From contig JAUSOQ010000056.1 of assembly GCA_030655755.1 (NCBI GenBank), positions 1-42,511 on the forward strand: a DNA stretch of 42,511 nucleotides, given 5' to 3'. Source of the DNA: Coriobacteriia bacterium (lineage in GTDB: Bacteria > Actinomycetota > Coriobacteriia > Anaerosomatales > Anaerosomataceae). Positions 1-8,197 of this stretch are shown here, piece after piece. Made by a program: the position numbers and the translations under genes. Below the pieces are notes generated by a model. The model did no database searches. It was not told the DNA's origin and worked only from the letters and a program-made list of their open reading frames with translations. Every line of letters starts with the position of its first letter. Positions within the stretch are counted from its first letter, which is position 1.

Positions 1-212
1 TTGCCATGCGCATCCCTCGTCTCTCTGGAGCCCAGCCGCTCCTATAGCGTCTTGTCTGTCGCGTCCGTTTTCAGGCACAGCGAAACGCGAGTCTCATCTG
101 AGTAGGCTATTCGCCTCCAGATGACGCGTACCTGCAAAACAGTATGAACCCAATCGAAGATCGCGGCCAACTCTCCTTAGCAGACGAGCAGACGAGCAGA
201 AGCCGGGAGCCT

Positions 213-677
213 TCAGCCGCGCACCTGCATGATGACAGAGACCTCGACCGGAGATCCAAGGGGCAGCGCGGCGACACCGATCGCCTCACGCGCATGCCTT
301 CCGGCATCACCGAACGCCACGGTCATGACCGCACTGGCACCATCCACCACACCTGGCTGTGTGATGAAGCCTGGCGCACAAGCCACAAATCCAGTCAGCT
401 TGACGACCCGCACGATATCATCCAGGTCGCACACAGAAGACGCAGCCCGGAGCGCATTGAGCGCACAGCGCTCGGCGCATGTCTTCGCGAAGTCCGGATC
501 AACGTCGATGCCCACGATACCCGTCGCGAGCAGCGTCCCATCCACAAGCGGCAGTTGGCCCGAAGTGAACACAAGATCGCCGACGCGCACTGCGGGCAGA
601 TAGGCGCCGAGCGCATGGGAAGCCAAGGGTAACAGCAGACCCGCCTCGGTCAGTCGGTGCTCCACGGCGCCAGACAT
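213..677 (-). CDS. RidA/YjgF family protein
   Basis: A 154-residue protein of the RidA (YjgF/YER057c/UK114) fold. Members deaminate reactive enamine/imine intermediates or serve as small ligand-binding proteins. The family pattern is visible in VGDLVFTSGQLPLVDG near residue 30 and in the C-terminal LPLGSPVEVSVIMQV strand. It is longer than the typical 125-130 residues and lacks a clear C-terminal Arg-Cys-Glu catalytic patch, so it fits the divergent YjgH-like branch better than true RidA. Its ATG shares one base with the stop of the upstream chemoreceptor gene (TGATG), so the two are translationally coupled. The downstream end of the window (1-212) shows no gene; it holds only a short tandem repeat of GCAGACGA near 179-200. 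Family assignment is firm, substrate unknown. Confidence 0.85.
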   Translation of the reverse strand: MSGAVEHRLTEAGLLLPLASHALGAYLPAVRVGDLVFTSGQLPLVDGTLLATGIVGIDVDPDFAKTCAERCALNALRAASSVCDLDDIVRVVKLTGFVACAPGFITQPGVVDGASAVMTVAFGDAGRHAREAIGVAALPLGSPVEVSVIMQVRG

Positions 678-1840
678 CAGCGCACCACCAACTTATCGAC
701 GAGGACGTTGAGTTCTATGATCGCGGCAGAGATCTGACGCGACGTCTGCGCCGCCTGCTGCGAGACGACCGCAACCTCTCTCATTGAGATCACGACTTGG
801 TCTGAAGCGGTGCGCTGTTGTTGCGTCGCGATGGATATCTGCTTGGCCGCGTCGGTGGTCTCTTCCACCTGAGAAACGATTCGCTCGAGCGCGTCGCCTG
901 TGGATTGAGCCCGTCCCTTACCCTCGACAACCTTATTCGCGGCCTTTTCTGTCGACATGATGAGGGCGGAGGTCGAGGCCTGGATCTCGCGGACCACGCG
1001 GTTGATCTCCTTGGTTGACTCGGTGACCGAATCCGCCAGCTTGCGAATCTCCTCGGCCACTACCGAGAAGCCCTTCCCGGCCTCACCGGCACGCGCCGCC
1101 TCAATGGCCGCATTCAGCGCAAGGATCTTGGTCTGCTCGGCGATCTCGTCAATGACCGAGAGCACACGACCGATCTCCTGGCTGCGTTCACCGAGCGCGA
1201 GGATACGATCGGAGGACTGTTGGGTCGTCAGCCGAATCTCCTCGATACCGGCGGCAGTCTCGGCGACCTCATGCATCCCGTCCTCGGCGCTCGCAAGCGT
1301 GCGCTCGGCAACCCTGACAACGGCTGCCGAGTTGTCCGCGATCTGGCTGGATGTCTGGGCGAGTTCCTCGACCGTCGCCGAGGTCTCGGTCACCGCAGCG
1401 GCCTGTTCGGCCGCGCCCGACGCCTGCTGCTCGGTCGCAGCGAGCACTTGTGCCGTGAGCGCCCGGATGTTGGTGTTGGCCGAACGTATCTGCTCGAGCA
1501 GTGAGACCACGCTGGAGAACACGCGCTCGATCTCATCTGAGAGAGCATCGATACCTCTGATATCCTCGATGGACATACCGAGCGAGCCGGCCGTCCGGCG
1601 CAGAACAGTGAGTAAAACATGTTCTGACACACGTAACGAGACGACGTGCGCAAGCAGGGCAAGTGTCACTCCGGCAGCGATGCACGCAACAACGAAGATC
1701 CACCATGCTGCTGTGCTCTTAGGCTCAACGAAGACACGAGCGAAAAGCGGGAAGATGACGCCCACGGCGACACCAGCCGCCAGCAGGTAATAGAGCAACT
1801 TCCGGCCGGTCACGCCCAATTGCCGCTTCGTGTTCACCAA
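677..1840 (-). CDS. Methyl-accepting chemotaxis protein, minimal sensor
   Basis: A 387-residue chemoreceptor. Two hydrophobic helices lie at about residues 13-35 and 45-68 with only about ten residues between them, so there is no extracytoplasmic ligand domain. The rest is a long coiled coil with the conserved signalling hairpin around residues 235-265 ([20 protein letters not shown]). It should form trimers of dimers that control the CheA kinase through CheW. Such receptors usually sense membrane state or a partner protein. The chemotaxis operon lies 14 kb away on the same strand, and this gene is paired with a RidA-like gene instead. Upstream of it is the divergent selenoprotein promoter region. 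Function as a receptor is sure; signal unknown. Confidence 0.93.
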   Translation of the reverse strand: MVNTKRQLGVTGRKLLYYLLAAGVAVGVIFPLFARVFVEPKSTAAWWIFVVACIAAGVTLALLAHVVSLRVSEHVLLTVLRRTAGSLGMSIEDIRGIDALSDEIERVFSSVVSLLEQIRSANTNIRALTAQVLAATEQQASGAAEQAAAVTETSATVEELAQTSSQIADNSAAVVRVAERTLASAEDGMHEVAETAAGIEEIRLTTQQSSDRILALGERSQEIGRVLSVIDEIAEQTKILALNAAIEAARAGEAGKGFSVVAEEIRKLADSVTESTKEINRVVREIQASTSALIMSTEKAANKVVEGKGRAQSTGDALERIVSQVEETTDAAKQISIATQQQRTASDQVVISMREVAVVSQQAAQTSRQISAAIIELNVLVDKLVVR

Positions 1841-1944
1841 GGTCTCCTTGCGCCATGCGTATGTGTCGTGACCAACGATCTAGTGCGGTCTCATAGTAGC
1901 AGTAGGCGCAGCGTCACGCATGGGCCATCAGGTTGGCATCAGGA

Positions 1945-1972
1945 TTGCATTCCATACCCCCACAGGTATACT
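1945..1972 (+). promoter_or_regulatory. Candidate promoter of the selenoprotein gene
   Basis: TTGCAT at 1945-1950 and TATACT at 1967-1972 are separated by 16 bases and match a vegetative sigma-70 promoter well. Transcription would start near 1979, leaving a leader of about 145 bases before the ATG at 2124. A palindrome lies within the spacer (listed separately), which suggests repression. Confidence 0.55.
1954..1969. promoter_or_regulatory. CsoR/CstR-like operator within promoter spacer
   Basis: ATACCCCCACAGGTAT is an inverted repeat (ATACC, six bases, GGTAT) with a C-tract. It resembles operators of the CsoR/RcnR/CstR repressor family, which respond to copper, other metals or persulfide. 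It sits exactly between the -35 and -10 boxes, where a bound repressor would block the polymerase. No csoR gene is in the window, so the assignment rests on the motif only. Confidence 0.4.
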
Positions 1973-2123
1973 TGCCATGGGGAAACCTTTGGCAAGCGAG
2001 ACTACAAGGTGATCACGTGCGCATAGTAAGTGTCGACAACACGAGTTGTGACCGCTCTCCCGGATGCCCGGCACGATGGGTCTGCCCGAGAGGCACCATT
2101 CAACTCGGCTGAGGAGGGACTTG

Positions 2124-2459
2124 ATGGAACAGCAGATGGTAGTAGTCGAGGTTTTCGACTTCCCCACAGAGACCGCATGCTGGGGCGGTGGATGAGGTCC
2201 TACCTGGTCTCCGGAGGAGATCACATCCATCGTTCGTGGTGAGATGCAGAATCGCTTCGGCGAGTCGGCACGCATCACATACCACGATACCAGCCGACCC
2301 GAAGTCATGGCCCAGTATCCGGATGAAGTGCGACGGATCCAGGGAGACGGCCTGGTGTACCCGGTCACATTCATCGACGGTGAACCGGTCTATGACGGGG
2401 CAGTGTCCTACCCCGCGATCCTACGGGCGGTTCAGTCGAAGTTGTTTGCGACAAGCTGA
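2124..2459 (+). CDS. Putative selenoprotein, ArsD/YuzD-like thioredoxin fold (in-frame TGA as Sec24)
   Basis: An ATG with a strong Shine-Dalgarno (AGGAGG at 2112-2117, six bases before) opens a frame that meets TGA at codon 24 (2193-2195) and then runs on to a TGA stop at 2457-2459, 111 residues in all. Upstream of the TGA is a beta strand (VVVEVFDF, residues 6-13) and Cys19; then Sec24-Gly-Pro. The spacing C-x4-U-G-P matches C-x4-C-G-P of the arsenic metallochaperone ArsD, with Sec in place of its third metal-binding Cys. The C-terminal half (YPVTFIDGEPVYDG around residues 79-92) matches the cis-Pro and last strands of ArsD and YuzD. Protein-like sequence on both sides of the TGA, no other start with a ribosome site after it, and a hairpin downstream argue for recoding. 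No arsenic genes are adjacent. It could otherwise be a nonsense-mutated gene. Role: thiol/selenol redox or metal(loid) handling, inferred. Confidence 0.75.
2205..2223 (+). promoter_or_regulatory. Candidate bacterial SECIS hairpin
   Basis: An 8-bp stem (2205-2212 with 2216-2223, one G-U pair) is capped by the triloop GGA at 2213-2215. The loop starts 17 bases after the TGA at 2193-2195 and has G in its first two positions. Known bacterial SECIS elements have small loops with an early G, at about 16-37 bases from the UGA, and bind the selenocysteine elongation factor SelB. The element lies inside the coding sequence as expected in bacteria. Confidence 0.6.
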
Positions 2460-2479
2460 GAGAACCACCAGAACAGACC

Positions 2480-2512
2480 AAGGGGTCGGGGCGATACGCT
2501 TCGGCCCCCTTT
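2480..2512. terminator. Bidirectional intrinsic terminator
   Basis: AAGGGG (2480-2485) pairs with CCCCTT (2506-2511), with an inner stem CGGGGCG/CGCTTCG around the loop ATA. It is A-flanked on the left and T-flanked on the right. It lies between the convergent selenoprotein gene and the J-domain gene and can end transcripts from both sides. Confidence 0.6.
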
Positions 2513-2520
2513 GATCCTCT

Positions 2521-2820
2521 TCAGCGTCGAACCCGGTGGCTGAGATAGAGTCCGACCAATCCCTCATCCCAGAACACGTCCCAGCCACTACGTGTCTCGC
2601 GATCGCGAAGCAACGTCGCGTCATAGCGAGCCCGCTTCAGTGGATCGCCGAGTACCGCGTACGCTTCATTGATACGCTGCATGCGAAGCGTTGCGCTCTC
2701 CCCGACCTCGGTCGAGGTGTCAGGATGATACTTGAGCGAAAGCGCACGATACGCCTTGTCGATCACGGCGGGATCGGCGCTCCGCACGACCTGCAACACA
2801 CGGTAGTGATCGGCGACCAT
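2521..2820 (-). CDS. J-domain (DnaJ-like) protein
   Basis: A 99-residue protein that is almost entirely a J domain: helix I DHYRVLQV, helix II KAYRALSLKY followed by the HPD loop (HPDT, about residues 32-35), helix III INEAYAVLGDPLKRARYD. The HPD tripeptide stimulates the ATPase of a DnaK/Hsp70 partner. The zinc-finger and substrate-binding domains of full DnaJ are absent, so it is a dedicated co-chaperone. A short tail of about 30 residues (WDVFWDEGLVGLYL) follows. The ATG is one base after the stop of the penicillin-binding protein gene, so they are co-transcribed. The link to cell-wall synthesis is by position only. Confidence 0.88.
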   Translation of the reverse strand: MVADHYRVLQVVRSADPAVIDKAYRALSLKYHPDTSTEVGESATLRMQRINEAYAVLGDPLKRARYDATLLRDRETRSGWDVFWDEGLVGLYLSHRVRR

Positions 2821-2821
2821 G

Positions 2822-4804
2822 TCAGTGCACCCCGCATGTCTTCGTCGGCACATCCTTGGGATCCAGGTAGACGTCCACGGCATTCGGGCAGCGCGGGTTG
2901 GCCAGCAGGAACGTGTCAGCACACACGTGCACCATAACGACGTCGTGTGCGACCTCACCACCCACGCCCGGCAGCGGCTCGGGCGCACTCGTCTGCACGA
3001 GAGCCTGCTCCATGAACCGTTTCCAGATCATCGCGGGGAAGCTGCCGCCGGTCACCCTGATCCCCCGGACGTTCGTCATCGGGATCTGGCCCTCAGGATG
3101 GCCGACCCACACCGCAGTGACCATATCGCCGGAGTAACCGACGAACCACGCGTCACGGTACCCCTGGGTCGTGCCCGTCTTGCCGGCGGACCATGCGGGT
3201 ATCCTCGCCGCCTGTCCTGTGCCGGTCTCCATGACATCATGCAACATGAGTGAGGCTGTTCTCGCCACGTCCTCGGGTACCGCACGCTCGACCGCACGCT
3301 CAGGCTCGAACACGAGCGCGCCATCGTCACCGGTCACCCTGATGATGGCCGAGGGTTCAGCGTGAACGCCATCATTCGCGATCGTGCCGTAGGCAGATGC
3401 CATCTCCAACGGCGAAACACCCGTGGTGAGACCGCCAAGGGCGATTGCAGGATTGGGCTCCAGTGAGCTTGTGATACCCATGGCCTTCGCGGTCTCCACG
3501 ACCTTCTCGGGGCCAAGCCTGATGATCAAGCGTGCGTAGACAGCGTTGACCGACCAGTTCGTGGCAGCCGACAAGGTGAGCGAACCGCCGGTGATAGTGT
3601 TCTCGTAGTTCTGGACGTTCCATGTCCCGTCCTTGACCTGGACCGTATATGGAGCGGCCGAGAAGACATCACCGGGTTTGATGCCATTCTCCAACGCGGT
3701 CACAAGAACGAAGGGTTTGAAGGCTGATCCGGGCTGTCGTCTTCCCTGTGTCGCAAGGTTGAACTTGTCCTCGGTGAAGTCCCGGCCTCCGACCATCGCG
3801 AGGATATCCCCGTTGCGATGATTGATGCACACGAGCGCGACAGAAGGATCATCGCTGTTGCCGAGGATAGCGTCCGCTGCCGACTCGGCCTTCTGCTGGA
3901 CCGCCGGATCGAGCGTCGTGTACACGCGAAGCCCGCCCTGGAAGACCATCTCCGAACCGAGCCGATCGATAAGTACCTGCTTCACGTATTCGACGAAGTA
4001 CGGTGCAGACTCCGATGGCTCCCCGGAAGGTGCGGTCACGAGTTCTTCGGCCTGGGCAAGGCGCCGCTCATCAGCAGTGATATAACCGAGTTCGCGCATT
4101 TTCGCCAACACCAGATCGCGTCGCTCCTGAGTCGCCTCAGGATCGTCTACCGGCGAGTATCGGCCAGGAGAGCGTATGACCGCGGCAAGGGTCGCCGAAT
4201 CTGCAAGCGTCAGCGCAGAGACCGACTTGCCGAAGTAGTGCTGCGCGGCACTTTCCACTCCATACGCACCATCACCGAAATAGACGAGATTGAGGTACGT
4301 CTCGAGGACTTCCTGCTTGTCAGCCTTCGTCTCGAGTTGAAAAGCAAGTAACGCTTCACGGATCTTACGAGTCATCGTCCGTTTACCGTCGGTGAAGAGC
4401 AACTTGACCACTTGCTGGGTTATCGTGCTGCCGCCCTGAGCGTACGTACCCGCCTCGGCATTGACCTTGAGAGCACGAACTATCGCCTCCAAGTCGACAC
4501 CGTTATGCGTATAGAACCGCTCGTCCTCAATAGCGACGACGGCGTCGACGAGCGACTGGGGGATGTCGTCGTAGAGCACGATCGTGCGGTCCTGCTCACC
4601 ATGCCAAGTAGCGATCTCGGAGCCGTCGGCCGCGTAGACGAAAGACGTGCGAGGCGTGCTGATCATGCGAGCATCCGCGCTTATGTCGGGCAACGTCTCC
4701 GAGAGCCTGTACAGGTAGATACTTGCTGCGAGGAGAACGACAAGCAACCCAGCGAGAACGCCAGCGATGACCTTCAATATGAGCGTGAGCCGACTCGATG
4801 ACAC
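2822..4804 (-). CDS. Class A penicillin-binding protein (PBP1A type)
   Basis: A bifunctional glycosyltransferase/transpeptidase that polymerises and cross-links peptidoglycan outside the membrane. One N-terminal membrane helix is followed by a GT51 domain with the catalytic motif EDERFYTHNGVD and GGSTITQQ, and by a transpeptidase domain with the serine motif GSAFKP, SVN and KTGTT. All three penicillin-binding motifs are intact. I start at the GTG 4804 (660 residues) because AAGAGGTG stands eight bases before it. An ATG at 4870 would add 22 residues but has no ribosome site. A J-domain gene follows directly. The function is firm; the choice of start is moderate. Confidence 0.94.
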   Translation of the reverse strand: MSSSRLTLILKVIAGVLAGLLVVLLAASIYLYRLSETLPDISADARMISTPRTSFVYAADGSEIATWHGEQDRTIVLYDDIPQSLVDAVVAIEDERFYTHNGVDLEAIVRALKVNAEAGTYAQGGSTITQQVVKLLFTDGKRTMTRKIREALLAFQLETKADKQEVLETYLNLVYFGDGAYGVESAAQHYFGKSVSALTLADSATLAAVIRSPGRYSPVDDPEATQERRDLVLAKMRELGYITADERRLAQAEELVTAPSGEPSESAPYFVEYVKQVLIDRLGSEMVFQGGLRVYTTLDPAVQQKAESAADAILGNSDDPSVALVCINHRNGDILAMVGGRDFTEDKFNLATQGRRQPGSAFKPFVLVTALENGIKPGDVFSAAPYTVQVKDGTWNVQNYENTITGGSLTLSAATNWSVNAVYARLIIRLGPEKVVETAKAMGITSSLEPNPAIALGGLTTGVSPLEMASAYGTIANDGVHAEPSAIIRVTGDDGALVFEPERAVERAVPEDVARTASLMLHDVMETGTGQAARIPAWSAGKTGTTQGYRDAWFVGYSGDMVTAVWVGHPEGQIPMTNVRGIRVTGGSFPAMIWKRFMEQALVQTSAPEPLPGVGGEVAHDVVMVHVCADTFLLANPRCPNAVDVYLDPKDVPTKTCGVH

Positions 4805-4912
4805 CGAAGTCACCTCTTGGATCAGGACCGCCGGCACACTTACAGCTTTCGAGGCGCGTAGCGCATCCATCCAGTATGCTGTTCACAGGTCAGAACACCC
4901 GGAGAAGAGGGC

Positions 4913-5482
4913 ATGACAAAGCACATGGTAGCATGGAGAAACCTAGTGCAGCGCAGCGCAGCCAGGAAGCTGCACTACCACCCAAGACCCGCCCTTATGC
5001 TCGCGTACGTCCGCGCACCCGAGCACGCGATTCGTTCTACTCAAGAGGCACCGAGCCGCATCGCAGCGTTCGGCGCACGCGCCTTTCTCGCCGGTGCGCT
5101 CGGGCTTGTGGCTGTGTCTGCCATCACGGGAAGCGACACCACTGTCGCTGGGACCCGAGCGCTTACAGCGGTCGTGTGGGCGTTCGCCCGCCTCGGCGTG
5201 ATGCTGTTCTTTGCGCGCGGTGACCAACGTGCGGCCATTGCCACCGGATGGGCTGCGGGGCTGCTCCCCTATCTTGTCGGCGTCACGCTCGGCTTGAGGG
5301 CTGTCGCATTCTTTATCTCAGCCATCTACACCGATGCGGCGCTTACAGGCGTCGGCATCGACCGGGAACGCTCCCATTCGCTCGTAGTCCGGGCGTTCGG
5401 TGCACAGGGCATCGTGGTCGGCGCTTTGTGGGCAGCGCGCGCGATCATCGCAGCAGTCGTGATGCTCGGCGCCTCGTTCTAG
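4913..5482 (+). CDS. Uncharacterised membrane protein
   Basis: A 189-residue protein with about 50 mostly hydrophilic, basic N-terminal residues and then roughly four hydrophobic stretches (about 55-72, 82-98, 108-135, 163-188). I do not recognise a family. The ATG is preceded by GGAGAAGAGGGC, a plausible ribosome site, although an internal ATG four codons later is possible. It is divergent from the penicillin-binding protein gene with about 100 bases between the starts. Its stop TAG overlaps the stop of the convergent exporter gene within a single CTAG. Reality as a gene is supported by the hydrophobic pattern and gene packing; function unknown. Confidence 0.65.
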   Translation: MTKHMVAWRNLVQRSAARKLHYHPRPALMLAYVRAPEHAIRSTQEAPSRIAAFGARAFLAGALGLVAVSAITGSDTTVAGTRALTAVVWAFARLGVMLFFARGDQRAAIATGWAAGLLPYLVGVTLGLRAVAFFISAIYTDAALTGVGIDRERSHSLVVRAFGAQGIVVGALWAARAIIAAVVMLGASF

Positions 5483-6390
5483 ACAGCTGCAAACTCGTCC
5501 GTCGCGACCGGAGTGGTCGTGCGCCACTCGGCAGCAACGACACCGCTGATCACAAAGAGGACTCCGAGCAGCTGCATGGCGGTCAAACGCTCTGCGAGGA
5601 AGACCGCCGCAAGTGCGATCGTGAAGATAGGCTCCATCGTCGATACGATCGCCGCTTGGGAGGGCCCGAGCGCACGGATGCCTCGCAGGTAGAGCACGAC
5701 CGCCGCGAACGTCGGGATCAGCACGATCAAACCGAGCAGCACCCAGAGTCGACCGCTCCATGCAGCGACCGAGAGGCTCTCGCCTGACGCGAACGTCACC
5801 ACAGCCAGAGCTATGGCGGACAGACCGAACGTGTAGGTCATCACCACGATGCGCGGGCGCTTACCGACAAGCGTGTGGGACAGCATGTTGAAGATGGAAT
5901 AACCGAATGCGGCACCCAGACCGAGCAAGACGCCCCGCAGCGTGACCGAGACATGTGAAGTCAGTAGTCCGACGACCAATGCGCACCCTATGAAGGTCAA
6001 AGCTATGGCTAGCAGACGGTTCTTGGTGAGCGGCTCCCGATACATGAGCCAACTCAGCAGCGCCACCATGGCGGGATAGGTGTACAGAAGCACAGCGACG
6101 ACCGATGCTGACGCGAACTTGAGAGCGTAGAAGTAGCAGATCGAGGCGGCTCCATAGCCGGTGATCGACATCAGTATGTACGCCTTCATGTCACGAGCAC
6201 CCGAGACTAGCTTGGCGCGATCATGGGACAGCTGGTACACGGCCATGAGTGCTGTGACTATCGCAAAACGCCACGTCAACAAGGGCAGTGGTCGGACGCC
6301 TTCGGCGTATGCGAGGTTCGTGAAGATGGCCAGCGTGCTGAAGCATGCCGCCGACAAGACAACGATGACGAGTGAGCCACGCCGATTCAT
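5479..6390 (-). CDS. EamA/DMT-superfamily transporter
   Basis: A 303-residue inner-membrane protein with about ten hydrophobic helices arranged as two EamA repeats. The typical pieces are LLTWRFAIVTALMAVY in the first repeat and STMEPIFTIALAAVFLAERLT in the second. Family members export amino acids, purines and other metabolites. The substrate cannot be told from the sequence. The ATG is chosen because GGAGGTGG lies directly upstream; a longer reading frame upstream has no protein-like sequence. Confidence 0.92.
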   Translation of the reverse strand: MNRRGSLVIVVLSAACFSTLAIFTNLAYAEGVRPLPLLTWRFAIVTALMAVYQLSHDRAKLVSGARDMKAYILMSITGYGAASICYFYALKFASASVVAVLLYTYPAMVALLSWLMYREPLTKNRLLAIALTFIGCALVVGLLTSHVSVTLRGVLLGLGAAFGYSIFNMLSHTLVGKRPRIVVMTYTFGLSAIALAVVTFASGESLSVAAWSGRLWVLLGLIVLIPTFAAVVLYLRGIRALGPSQAAIVSTMEPIFTIALAAVFLAERLTAMQLLGVLFVISGVVAAEWRTTTPVATDEFAAV

Positions 6391-6448
6391 TCCACCTCCA
6401 GGGACGATGGCCGGTACGTTGTCACGAGGCAGACAGCCAGTCAACCGT

Positions 6449-6476
6449 CCGACTCTGGTAGACTCACCCGAGTCGG
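6449..6476. repeat. Inverted repeat upstream of vanZ-like gene
   Basis: CCGACTC (6449-6455) and GAGTCGG (6470-6476) form perfect 7-base arms around 14 bases, 25 bases before the vanZ-like start. TAGACT, a possible -10 box, lies in the loop at 6459-6464. It may be an operator or a leader hairpin for the gene downstream. Confidence 0.35.
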
Positions 6477-6500
6477 AGCGAGGCAGAGAAGCGGGGCAAC

Positions 6501-6872
6501 GTGAGAACACGGTTGCACAGTGTAACGACATGGAGCGCAGTCGTCTTATGGGCGACGATGATCTTCATCCTCTCCAGCATCCCGGGCTCCGCCCTGCCTC
6601 CGGGAAGGTACAGCACCCTGGGACATTTCACGCTCTACTTCGTCTTGGGTGCGCTGGTATTCGCCGCCCTCGACGGAGATCTGCGCAGTCGCGCTCTGTC
6701 AGCCATCGCCATCGCATCTGCTTATGGGGTGAGTGACGAGTTGCACCAACTCTTCGTACCCGGGCGTTGTGCCGACCCGATCGACTGGCTCGTTGACACG
6801 CTTGGCGCCCTTACGGCGATCGTCTTGATCCTATTCATCTTGCGACCACGCGCATCGCGCCGAAAAGACTAA
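6501..6872 (+). CDS. VanZ family protein
   Basis: A 123-residue membrane protein with three or four helices. The family marks are visible: SSIPGS after the first helix, GHFTLYFVLGAL in the second, and DELHQLFVPGRCADPIDWLVDTLGA near residues 80-106, which matches the VanZ DExxQ.f.pgR....D...n..G pattern. VanZ gives low-level teicoplanin resistance in enterococci; most homologues have no known role in the envelope. The start is GTG. A hairpin terminator begins at its stop codon. Confidence 0.85.
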   Translation: MRTRLHSVTTWSAVVLWATMIFILSSIPGSALPPGRYSTLGHFTLYFVLGALVFAALDGDLRSRALSAIAIASAYGVSDELHQLFVPGRCADPIDWLVDTLGALTAIVLILFILRPRASRRKD

Positions 6873-6903
6873 GGGCAGCCACCGCGCACGCGGCGACTGC
6901 CCT
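6872..6903. terminator. Hairpin terminator between convergent genes
   Basis: AGGGCAG at 6872-6878 pairs with CTGCCCT at 6897-6903, and an inner CCGCG/CGCGG stem extends it. There is no long T-tract. It lies between the vanZ-like gene and the convergent secreted-protein gene. Confidence 0.5.
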
Positions 6904-6930
6904 CGAGGATCGAACATCACTTTCGGTCTG

Positions 6931-7410
6931 CTACAGACCAAGCCAAGCCGTGAGCTGTGCCGCAAGACGCGCCAAGCTGGCGGTGATATTCCCCAGCAGA
7001 CCTTCGCTGGCACGCACCTGAGCTCGAATGATTGCGGTGACCGGTCCATCAACCGGCTCGCCTGCAGGCTCTCCGAGCGCTCCCGCGTTCACATGCGCCT
7101 TCACTTGCGCCTTCACCTTCACCGACTCGTCGGTCGGTTCGATCACGTCATCTGGATCGTCGCCCGTTGTCGCCATGTGAACCTGGGTCCGAGTCTGGGT
7201 GCACGTCTTCTCGCCATCGCATTCGGCAGTGCATTCCGCGAACGGCCCGTCGCGGAACCAATCCTGCAAACAGTCCCCCTTGAGTTCACCGCTACACGCG
7301 GTCTGCTGCGTCTGGGACGGTTCACCGCTCCCTGCGGCAAGTGCCGAGACAGGCACTGCCAGCGCAGCAAACATCGCTGCGGCCGCAACCAGTGCGATCA
7401 TCTTCTTCAT
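6931..7410 (-). CDS. Secreted cysteine-containing protein, unknown function
   Basis: A 159-residue protein with a clear signal peptide (KKM, then a hydrophobic stretch ending in SALAAG, about residues 1-26). The mature part has a Cys-rich segment (five Cys between about residues 38 and 73) and an acidic, then Lys/Ala-rich central stretch that ends in a C-terminal amphipathic helix (LARLAAQLTAWLGL). I do not recognise a family. It is the third gene in line after the ECF sigma factor and the DUF5667 protein (79 bases behind the latter), so it is probably part of that regulon. The ATG is supported by the signal peptide; upstream codons are not protein-like. Confidence 0.65.
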   Translation of the reverse strand: MKKMIALVAAAAMFAALAVPVSALAAGSGEPSQTQQTACSGELKGDCLQDWFRDGPFAECTAECDGEKTCTQTRTQVHMATTGDDPDDVIEPTDESVKVKAQVKAHVNAGALGEPAGEPVDGPVTAIIRAQVRASEGLLGNITASLARLAAQLTAWLGL

Positions 7411-7489
7411 GTGGCGCACCCCTACTCTGTGGATTCGAGATCGATCGTCTACAGAAACGGTTCGCGTGCGAAAGAGGATACGGTCAGCG

Positions 7490-8197
7490 TCAGGGTCGGG
7501 ACATCCCTGATGGTCCAGTCGTCTCCGGCGATGCAGCGGGAGCGTCACCTGTGCCCGGAGAGTCAGGGCTGCTACCGCTGTTGACATCGGACCCCTGCAT
7601 GCTGTTCCCTGCCGGCGATCCGTTCGAGACAGTGGGGTCGGCGTTATCGAGCGCCTCCTGCAGTTCGGTCCTGATCGGCTGAGGTGTCGATTCCACATGC
7701 TCACGCAGGCGTGTCGCATAAGCACTCTCTTCAGCACTCATGGCGTCTTCACCGTATGCAGCCGATGTCATCACTCGGAACTGCTCGAACGCGCGCAACA
7801 TGAGCTCGTCGTCTGCGCCGTCGTTGGTCATCCGAGCAAGTTCATCGGCTCTCCGCATCGCGATCGTGAACAGGAAGTGACGCTGCATATCCCCGTCGGG
7901 GAGCACCTGTAGCGTCACGTTTTCAGAAAAACGCTTGATACCGTAGAACGGATCTCCGGGGAGAGATACTGCGGCCGCGTATGAGGTACCGCCGAGAACG
8001 GTCGCCGTGATCGTGATCATCGCCATCGCGCGACGGAAGACCGTAAGCCCGCGTACTGGGAGCGCGTCATGATCGACATGCGACATCACGCGCGCACGGA
8101 TCGCCCGCTTGCGGTCAATAGACAACGGTGCTGCACTGCGCAGGACGACCTGCGCGACAACGTCCCATTCGTGTGTCTCTGCGTCGAACCTAGCCAT
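7490..8197 (-). CDS. DUF5667 membrane protein, likely anti-sigma partner
   Basis: A 235-residue protein with one membrane helix near residues 54-78 and, just outside it, the DUF5667 pattern LPGDPFYGIKRFSENVTLQ followed by a helical segment. The C-terminal 45 residues are a Ser/Pro/Gly-rich low-complexity tail. In actinobacteria, DUF5667 proteins are encoded next to ECF sigma factors and are thought to control them. The start ATG overlaps the end of the sigma gene by 8 bases, so the two are translationally coupled. The cytoplasmic part of about 50 residues is short and lacks the zinc HxxxCxxC motif of typical anti-sigma domains, so the mechanism of control is inferred. Confidence 0.8.
   Translation of the reverse strand: MARFDAETHEWDVVAQVVLRSAAPLSIDRKRAIRARVMSHVDHDALPVRGLTVFRRAMAMITITATVLGGTSYAAAVSLPGDPFYGIKRFSENVTLQVLPDGDMQRHFLFTIAMRRADELARMTNDGADDELMLRAFEQFRVMTSAAYGEDAMSAEESAYATRLREHVESTPQPIRTELQEALDNADPTVSNGSPAGNSMQGSDVNSGSSPDSPGTGDAPAASPETTGPSGMSRP

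Noticed and set aside
178-206. Tandem GCAGACGA repeats as part of a CRISPR or larger repeat array
   Set aside because: Only about two and a half units exist, with no spacers.
957-1790. 277-residue Ser/Ala-rich frame opposite the first chemoreceptor
   Set aside because: Low-complexity mirror of the receptor coiled coil.
2244-2459. A separate 71-residue protein starting at the ATG 2244
   Set aside because: It has no ribosome site and begins in the middle of a thioredoxin fold; the frame joins the upstream coding part across the TGA at 2193.
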